Assembly: GCA_023246535.1 (NCBI GenBank)
Contig: JAHFIF010000046.1
Coordinates: 1 to 8,771, forward strand
Length of the DNA: 8,771 bases
Direction of reading: 5' to 3'
Source: a bacterium
Lineage (GTDB): Bacteria; Patescibacteriota; Patescibacteriia; CAIQCM01
Shown: piece after piece, positions 5,579 to 8,771 of the stretch
How the letters are laid out: every line of letters begins with the position of its first letter
Numbering within the stretch: position 1 is the stretch's first letter
Position numbers and translations under genes: made by a program
The notes under the pieces: generated by a model
Database searches by the model: none
Told to the model about the DNA's origin: nothing
What the model saw: only the letters and a program-made list of their open reading frames with translations

Positions 5579-6040
5579 ATGAACCTGAACCGCGCCCAGA
5601 TCATAGGGAATCTTACCCGGGACCCTGAAACGCGCACTACCCCCAACGGGCAATCGGTCGCCAACTTTTCCGTCGCCACTTCGTACGTGTGGAAGGATGC
5701 CGCCGGGGTAAGGCAAGAAAAACCCGAATATCACAACATCGTCGCCTGGGGCAAATTGGCCGAAATCTGCCAGCAATACTTGGGCAAGGGCCGCAAGATC
5801 TATGTCGAAGGCCGCCTGCAGACTCGCGATTGGGAAGGCCAGGACGGGGTCAAGCGGTATCGCACCGAAATTGTTGCCGAGAACATGATCATGCTCGATC
5901 GCGCGCCGGAAGGCGGCGCGGCCCGCCCCGAGGGACGGCCGCCGCAAGGGAATAACAGCGCGCCGGCCATGAACAACCAGCCGGTTGAAAAGACCAATAC
6001 GCCCGACGATGAAATTAAAGTCGAAGATATACCCTTTTAA
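5579..6040 (+). CDS. ssb: Single-stranded DNA-binding protein
   Basis: SSB coats single-stranded DNA during replication, repair and recombination. The OB-fold covers residues 1-106: MNLNRAQIIGNLTRDPETR, NFSVATSYVW, EYHNIVAWGKLAEICQQYLGKG, IYVEGRLQTRDW, TEIVAENMIML. A Gly/Pro/Asn-rich linker (109-140) leads to an acidic tip ending VEDIPF, the conserved site that recruits partner proteins. At 153 aa it is within the normal size. It sits between rpsF and rpsR, the standard order in many bacteria, 23 bases after rpsF. ATG 5579 is the only start that gives the conserved MNxNR beginning. The leader is made of 7-base repeats and has no Shine-Dalgarno sequence. Confidence 0.97.
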   Translation: MNLNRAQIIGNLTRDPETRTTPNGQSVANFSVATSYVWKDAAGVRQEKPEYHNIVAWGKLAEICQQYLGKGRKIYVEGRLQTRDWEGQDGVKRYRTEIVAENMIMLDRAPEGGAARPEGRPPQGNNSAPAMNNQPVEKTNTPDDEIKVEDIPF

Positions 6041-6048
6041 CTAACCCA

Positions 6049-6066
6049 GCCCCGCCACGGCGGGGC
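6049..6066. repeat. GC-rich hairpin after ssb
   Basis: GCCCCGCC (6049-6056) and GGCGGGGC (6059-6066) are perfect inverted repeats around AC. No T-run follows, so it is not a simple terminator. The core CCCGCCANGGCGGG is the same as in the hairpin at 6131-6146. Confidence 0.85.
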
Positions 6067-6071
6067 GGTCC

Positions 6072-6131
6072 ATGGCTCCTGACTCACGATTCCAAACGGA
6101 TTCTTGATTCACGGCTCATGGATCCTGACTT
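6072..6131 (+). repeat. Degenerate 7-base repeat array before rpsR
   Basis: The stretch divides into heptads ATGGCTC, CTGACTC, ACGATTC, then a 4-base insert CAAA, then CGGATTC, TTGATTC, ACGGCTC, ATGGATC, CTGACTT. All eight fit NNGRNTC, except the final base of the last. A longer direct repeat is included: CATGGCTCCTGACT (6071-6084) and CATGGATCCTGACT (6117-6130), 13 of 14 identical. The array is bracketed by two GC-rich hairpins. Confidence 0.75.
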
Positions 6132-6146
6132 CCCGCCAAGGCGGGA
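6131..6146. repeat. GC-rich hairpin just before rpsR
   Basis: TCCCGCC (6131-6137) and GGCGGGA (6140-6146) pair around AA. It ends 8 bases before the rpsR start, where a Shine-Dalgarno sequence would normally lie, so it could influence ribosome loading. It is a near copy of the hairpin at 6049-6066. Confidence 0.8.
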
Positions 6147-6154
6147 TTCAACAC

Positions 6155-6379
6155 ATGCCTGTACGCAAACCAAAACACGACGTCTGCCCGTTCTGCGCCA
6201 ATAATCAGAACGCGATCGACTATAAAGACGCCGCGACGCTTCGCCGGTTCGTCTCTTCGTACGCGAAGATCATGCCGCGCCGCCGCTCCGGAGTGTGCGC
6301 CTGGCATCAGCGCAAGCTCGCCACCGCGATCAAGCGCGCCCGCGTCACCGGCCTCATGCCTTTCGTTGTGAATCAATAG
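6155..6379 (+). CDS. rpsR: Small ribosomal subunit protein S18, zinc-binding type
   Basis: S18 forms a heterodimer with S6 on 16S rRNA. The 74-residue protein has the family core [21 protein letters not shown] and the basic C-terminal helix [20 protein letters not shown]. It keeps a possible zinc site: C11 and C14 in CPFC, with C48 and H51 in CAWH, as in the cysteine-containing S18 form. I chose ATG 6155 because the protein from there has normal length; an upstream ATG at 6104 in the same frame would translate the repeat array and hairpin. No Shine-Dalgarno sequence is seen. It is the third gene after rpsF and ssb; rplI, which follows in many bacteria, is not here. A terminator hairpin follows the stop codon. 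Confidence 0.96.
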   Translation: MPVRKPKHDVCPFCANNQNAIDYKDAATLRRFVSSYAKIMPRRRSGVCAWHQRKLATAIKRARVTGLMPFVVNQ

Positions 6380-6383
6380 ATCA

Positions 6384-6414
6384 AAAACCCGCATTTGATG
6401 AAAATGCGGGTTTT
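6384..6414 (+). terminator. Hairpin terminator after rpsR, short T-run
   Basis: AAAACCCGCATTT (6384-6396) pairs perfectly with AAATGCGGGTTTT (6402-6414) around GATGA. Only four T end the stem and GTCG follows, so termination may be partial and allow some read-through into epmA, whose start lies 36 bases further on. Confidence 0.8.
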
Positions 6415-6450
6415 GTCGATGCTTGTCCGAGATTTTTAGACCCGTCATTT

Positions 6451-7488
6451 GTGAATACCTGGCAGCGCTACAAAACCGACGATGTTTTTCGTCGCAACAT
6501 AATGATCAGGAGCAAAGTCATGGAAGGAATCCGTGATTTTTTTGCTATGGAGGATTTTAACGAGATCGAAACGCCGCTCATGGTGGCTGCGCCCGGCATG
6601 GAACCGAACCTTTCGCCGTTCAAGACGGTCCTGCATGATGAAAAAGGCAATAAAACCGCCGCCTATCTCGTTACCTCGCCGGAATACCCGTGCAAAAAAA
6701 TGCTGGCCGCCGGCATGGAAAAGATCTTTTCGCTGGGCAAGGTTTTTCGCAACGAGGAGCCGTACGGCGCGCTCGCCGGAACGGTCATGGCGCATAATCC
6801 CGAGTTTACGATGCTGGAATGGTACCGCGCTGGCGTCGATTACACGAAGATAATGGATGACGTCGAGCGCCTCGTCCAGTATTGCTACGATGCCGTCAAC
6901 GGGCCAATGTCCATGGCGCGCGGCTTGTCGTTCGACAATTGGGAGCGAATTTCCGTCAAAGAGGCTTTTGCCAAGATCGGCCTGGACCTTGACCAAATCC
7001 TGACGCGCGATACTATGGCCAAGGCCGCCGCCGGCAAAGGATACGACGTCGCGCCAAGCGATTCGTTCGACGATTGTTTCTTCAAGATCTTCCTTTCCGA
7101 GATCGAACCGGCTTTGGGGATCGACCGCCCGACCATCCTTTACGACTACCCGATCCAAATGGCCGCCCTTTCGCGCGCCAAGCCGGAGGACCCGCGCTAT
7201 GCCGAGCGTTTCGAGGTCTATGCCGGCGGGCTGGAGATCGCCAACGCCTTTTCCGAACTGACCGACGCGGTCGAACAGCGTCGCCGGCTTGAGGAAGAAC
7301 GCGAACTGCGCGGTAAGCATGGCAAGGATCAGCCGCCGGTCGACGAGGACTTTATTGCGGCGGTCGGCCAAATGCCGCCGTCGGCGGGCATTGCCCTCGG
7401 CGTCGATCGTCTGGTAATGTTGTTTGCCGGCGTCGACAGGATCGAAGACGTCATGCTTTTCCCAGCCTCGGAAATATTCAATAATTAA
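6451..7488 (+). CDS. epmA: EpmA-like EF-P lysine lysyltransferase (class II LysRS paralogue), 345 aa
   Basis: EpmA (GenX/PoxA) attaches lysine or (R)-beta-lysine to a conserved lysine of elongation factor P. The protein is a LysRS catalytic core without the N-terminal anticodon-binding domain. It has motif 1 FNEIETP (36-42), TSPEY (75-79), motif 2 FRNEE (99-103) with HNPEFTMLEWYR (115-126), FEVYAGGLEIANAFSELTD (254-272), and motif 3 GIALGVDRLVML (313-324). The Ala in ALGVDR is where true LysRS has Gly, as in EpmA. An unusual feature is 11 residues between RNEE and HNPEF where EpmA and LysRS have four. The start is probably GTG 6451, giving NTWQRYK as in the family and about the usual length; an ATG at 6295 would run through rpsR and the terminator. 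efp is the next gene, 83 bases on. Confidence 0.9.
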   Translation: MNTWQRYKTDDVFRRNIMIRSKVMEGIRDFFAMEDFNEIETPLMVAAPGMEPNLSPFKTVLHDEKGNKTAAYLVTSPEYPCKKMLAAGMEKIFSLGKVFRNEEPYGALAGTVMAHNPEFTMLEWYRAGVDYTKIMDDVERLVQYCYDAVNGPMSMARGLSFDNWERISVKEAFAKIGLDLDQILTRDTMAKAAAGKGYDVAPSDSFDDCFFKIFLSEIEPALGIDRPTILYDYPIQMAALSRAKPEDPRYAERFEVYAGGLEIANAFSELTDAVEQRRRLEEERELRGKHGKDQPPVDEDFIAAVGQMPPSAGIALGVDRLVMLFAGVDRIEDVMLFPASEIFNN

Positions 7489-7496
7489 TAATTAAG

Positions 7497-7570
7497 TTTC
7501 AGCTATCAGGCATCGGGTGTCAGACCGTTCTGAAACCTGAAACCTGTAAGCTGTAACCTGTAAGCCATCA
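7497..7570 (+). repeat. Two opposed arms of 7-base repeats filling the efp leader
   Basis: Left arm heptads: TTTCAGC, TATCAGG, CATCGGG, TGTCAGA (7497-7524). After CCGT come right-arm heptads TCTGAAA, CCTGAAA, CCTGTAA, GCTGTAA, CCTGTAA, GCCATCA (7529-7570). The complement of the left arm reads as the same unit (GCTGAAA, CCTGATA, CCCGATG, TCTGACA), so the arms are inverted and can pair partly: TCAGA/TCTGA around CCGT is a perfect short hairpin. The start codon ATG follows one base later. No Shine-Dalgarno sequence is present. Confidence 0.8.
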
Positions 7571-7571
7571 T

Positions 7572-8135
7572 ATGCGAACTACCGCCGACATCGCCAAAGA
7601 AGTCGTCATGCGCTGGAAGAACGATCTGTATGCGATCGTGGAATTTCAGCACGTTAATCCGGGGAAGGGCTCGGCCTTCGTCCGCACGCGCCTTAAGAAC
7701 GTCCGCACCGGCAAGGTGATCGAGAACACCTTCAAGTCCGGCGAAGAGCTTGACATCGTCGACGTGGAAAAGAAAAAGATGCAATATCTCTTTTCCGACG
7801 CCACGACCGCGACCTTCATGGACCGCAACACCTACGACCAGGTCCCGGTGCCGCTGGAACTCATCGGCGACCGCAAGGGTTATTTGAAGGAAGGTTTGGA
7901 ATGCAACCTCGTCATCTTCGAAGGCAATCCGGTTAACATCGAATTCCCTAAAAAGATCTCGTACACCGTTGCCTACGCGCCGGATGCTGTTCGCGGCGAT
8001 ACCTCGAACAAGGTTACCAAAGAAGTTGAACTTGATACCGGCATGAAGATCAACGTCCCCATCTTCATCAAGACCGGCGAGAAGATCGTCATCTCGACCG
8101 AAACCGGCGAATACGTGGAACGGACGACGGAATAA
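7572..8135 (+). CDS. efp: Elongation factor P
   Basis: EF-P binds between the P and E sites of the ribosome and relieves stalling at proline runs. At 187 aa it has the standard length and three beta-barrel domains. The N-terminal KOW-like domain contains FQHVNPGKGSAFVRTRLKN; the lysine in PGKG (K32) is the position modified by EpmA in known systems. The middle domain has TFKSGEELDIVDVEKKKMQYL and FMDRNTYDQVPVPLE. The C-terminal domain has TGMKINVPIFIKTGEKIVIS and TGEYVERT, typical EF-P signatures. The start ATG 7572 gives the usual N-terminus (TTADI). It probably forms an operon with epmA and is closed by a strong terminator. Confidence 0.97.
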   Translation: MRTTADIAKEVVMRWKNDLYAIVEFQHVNPGKGSAFVRTRLKNVRTGKVIENTFKSGEELDIVDVEKKKMQYLFSDATTATFMDRNTYDQVPVPLELIGDRKGYLKEGLECNLVIFEGNPVNIEFPKKISYTVAYAPDAVRGDTSNKVTKEVELDTGMKINVPIFIKTGEKIVISTETGEYVERTTE

Positions 8136-8141
8136 GATTCA

Positions 8142-8172
8142 AAAAACGCCCCATGTGAAATGGGGCGTTTTT
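8142..8172. terminator. Bidirectional terminator between efp and the pseudopilin gene
   Basis: AAAAACGCCCCAT (8142-8154) pairs perfectly with ATGGGGCGTTTTT (8160-8172) around GTGAA. T-runs follow the stem on both strands, so it can stop transcripts of both convergent genes. I see no feature in the 45 bases from here to the pseudopilin stop. Confidence 0.92.
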
Positions 8173-8217
8173 CATCTGGGCAAATGATACGAGGTCTTGG
8201 TCTGGCGGTCGCTCGCA

Positions 8218-8718
8218 TTAGCGCGACCTGTATCCTGGAGAGAAAACACCGAAAACCCAAGTTCTGGCTTGTGGGTCATAAAACGCGTCTGTTGAGGCGA
8301 CGGGCCCGCCTTCCGGCGTGCAATCGGCGAGTACTTTATAGTCGGTGCCGTTTGAGGCATACATATAGCAGGCCGATGCGTCAGAACAACCCCCACTAAC
8401 ACCTTGGTTATTGTGTCCATGGGTTGGATCTGTCGGAAGGGCCCCCATATAATTTGGTGTCAGACCTGGGATCCAGTTAGCCACCGAACCGCCGTTCGCG
8501 CAAGCGCCTCTCCAACTTCCGCCAGTATCGGGATAAGCGGCATTATCGCTATAATACAGCTCAAGCGCTTTGGATATTTGCACCAGATCGGCCTTGCGTT
8601 TAGCGTTTCGTGAATTGGCTTTTGCCGAACCCAAACTCACCACCGCAATCGTGGACATGAGACCAATGATCGAGATGACAACGAGAAGTTCAATGAGGGT
8701 GAAGCCCCGTTTGTTCAT
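8218..8718 (-). CDS. Type IV pilin/type II secretion-like pseudopilin, 166 aa
   Basis: The N-terminus MNKRGFTLIELLVVISIIGL is a class III prepilin signal. Prepilin peptidase would cut after G5 and methylate F6; the conserved Glu at mature position 5 (E10) is present. A hydrophobic helix (6-29) is followed by the amphipathic NAKRKADLVQISKALELYY and AAYPD, typical of GspG/PilA-like proteins of Parcubacteria. The C-terminal head is Gly/Ser/Asn-rich and has four cysteines (in GACAN, GGCSD, SACYM and ADCTP) that could make two disulfides outside the membrane. It is likely a subunit of a type IV pilus used for attachment or DNA uptake. No assembly genes are in the window. No Shine-Dalgarno sequence is seen. 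Confidence 0.93.
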   Translation of the reverse strand: MNKRGFTLIELLVVISIIGLMSTIAVVSLGSAKANSRNAKRKADLVQISKALELYYSDNAAYPDTGGSWRGACANGGSVANWIPGLTPNYMGALPTDPTHGHNNQGVSGGCSDASACYMYASNGTDYKVLADCTPEGGPVASTDAFYDPQARTWVFGVFSPGYRSR

Positions 8719-8727
8719 AGCGGGCTT

Positions 8728-8736
8728 ATTATATCA
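8728..8736 (-). promoter_or_regulatory. Extended -10 promoter for the pseudopilin gene
   Basis: On the minus strand TGATATAAT (8736-8728) is a perfect -10 with the TGn extension. No good -35 box is seen at the usual distance. Only 9 bases separate it from ATG 8718, so the transcript would begin about 2-3 bases before the start codon or at it. Confidence 0.6.
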
Positions 8737-8771
8737 TAAACATTCTTGAAATATTAGCACTGCCTTGCAGC

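Noticed and set aside
6104..6154. Upstream extension of rpsR
   Set aside because: The extra 17 residues would translate the 7-base repeats and a hairpin, and S18 from 6155 already has normal length.
6295..6450. Upstream extension of epmA from ATG 6295
   Set aside because: It would overlap rpsR and read through a terminator hairpin; homology begins about residue 53 of that frame, at GTG 6451.
6445..7371. A 308-codon open frame antisense to epmA
   Set aside because: It is the complement of a well-conserved EpmA sequence. No ribosome site and no known motif; a shadow frame caused by GC-rich codons.
6451..7488. Identification as lysyl-tRNA synthetase
   Set aside because: The N-terminal anticodon-binding domain is missing, motif 3 has the EpmA-type ALGVDR, and efp is adjacent.
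7497..7570. CRISPR array or riboswitch in the efp leader
   Set aside because: The repeat unit is 7 bases with no spacers, and there is no cas gene. No known riboswitch core could be recognised.
1..8771. tRNA, rRNA, transposase or prophage genes
   Set aside because: No cloverleaf, rRNA signature, DDE/HUH motif or phage structural protein was seen by eye on either strand.

Overview
The window looks like chromosomal DNA of a Candidate Phyla Radiation (Patescibacteria) bacterium, most like the Parcubacteria type. Three things suggest this. The gene at the right end encodes the type IV pseudopilin typical of that group, with the KRGFTLIELLVVISIIG start and an NAKRKADL helix. The core genes are compact, short or lightly decorated versions (EF-P, S6 with an Ala/Pro-rich tail, zinc-type S18). 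Most of the remaining genes are small membrane proteins without a recognisable family. TGA is used as an ordinary stop codon, so this is not a code-25 lineage. The assignment is an inference from protein style; no 16S or other phylogenetic marker was analysed.

Layout. Bases 1-3770 are mostly genes of unknown function: a 40-aa hydrophobic peptide, a 242-aa multi-pass membrane protein, a calcineurin-like metallophosphoesterase on the minus strand, a 287-aa multi-pass membrane protein, a 124-aa soluble protein and an 80-aa two-helix membrane protein. All six have Shine-Dalgarno sequences 5-6 bases before the start. Two long perfect palindromes (28 and 38 bp) sit in the gaps before and after the 287-aa gene. 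They share the word CAAAAGTG but carry it in opposite orientations.

Bases 3820-8135 hold a translation block. A minus-strand THUMP/Trm11-type tRNA methyltransferase is divergent from rpsF-ssb-rpsR, and the two divergent promoters appear to share overlapping -35 boxes. After a hairpin terminator comes an EpmA-like EF-P lysyltransferase followed by efp, whose modifiable lysine is intact, so enzyme and substrate are adjacent. Bases 8218-8718 (minus strand) encode the pseudopilin, convergent with efp across a bidirectional terminator.

The most unusual structure is in the short gaps before ssb, rpsR and efp. They have no Shine-Dalgarno sequence and are built of degenerate 7-base repeats kept in register for up to about 70 bases. 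Before efp the repeats form two arms of opposite orientation; before rpsR they follow NNGRNTC and are bracketed by two GC-rich hairpins with the same core. Genes in this right-hand block seem to start translation without a Shine-Dalgarno sequence, and several promoters lie so close to the start codon that the mRNAs could be leaderless.
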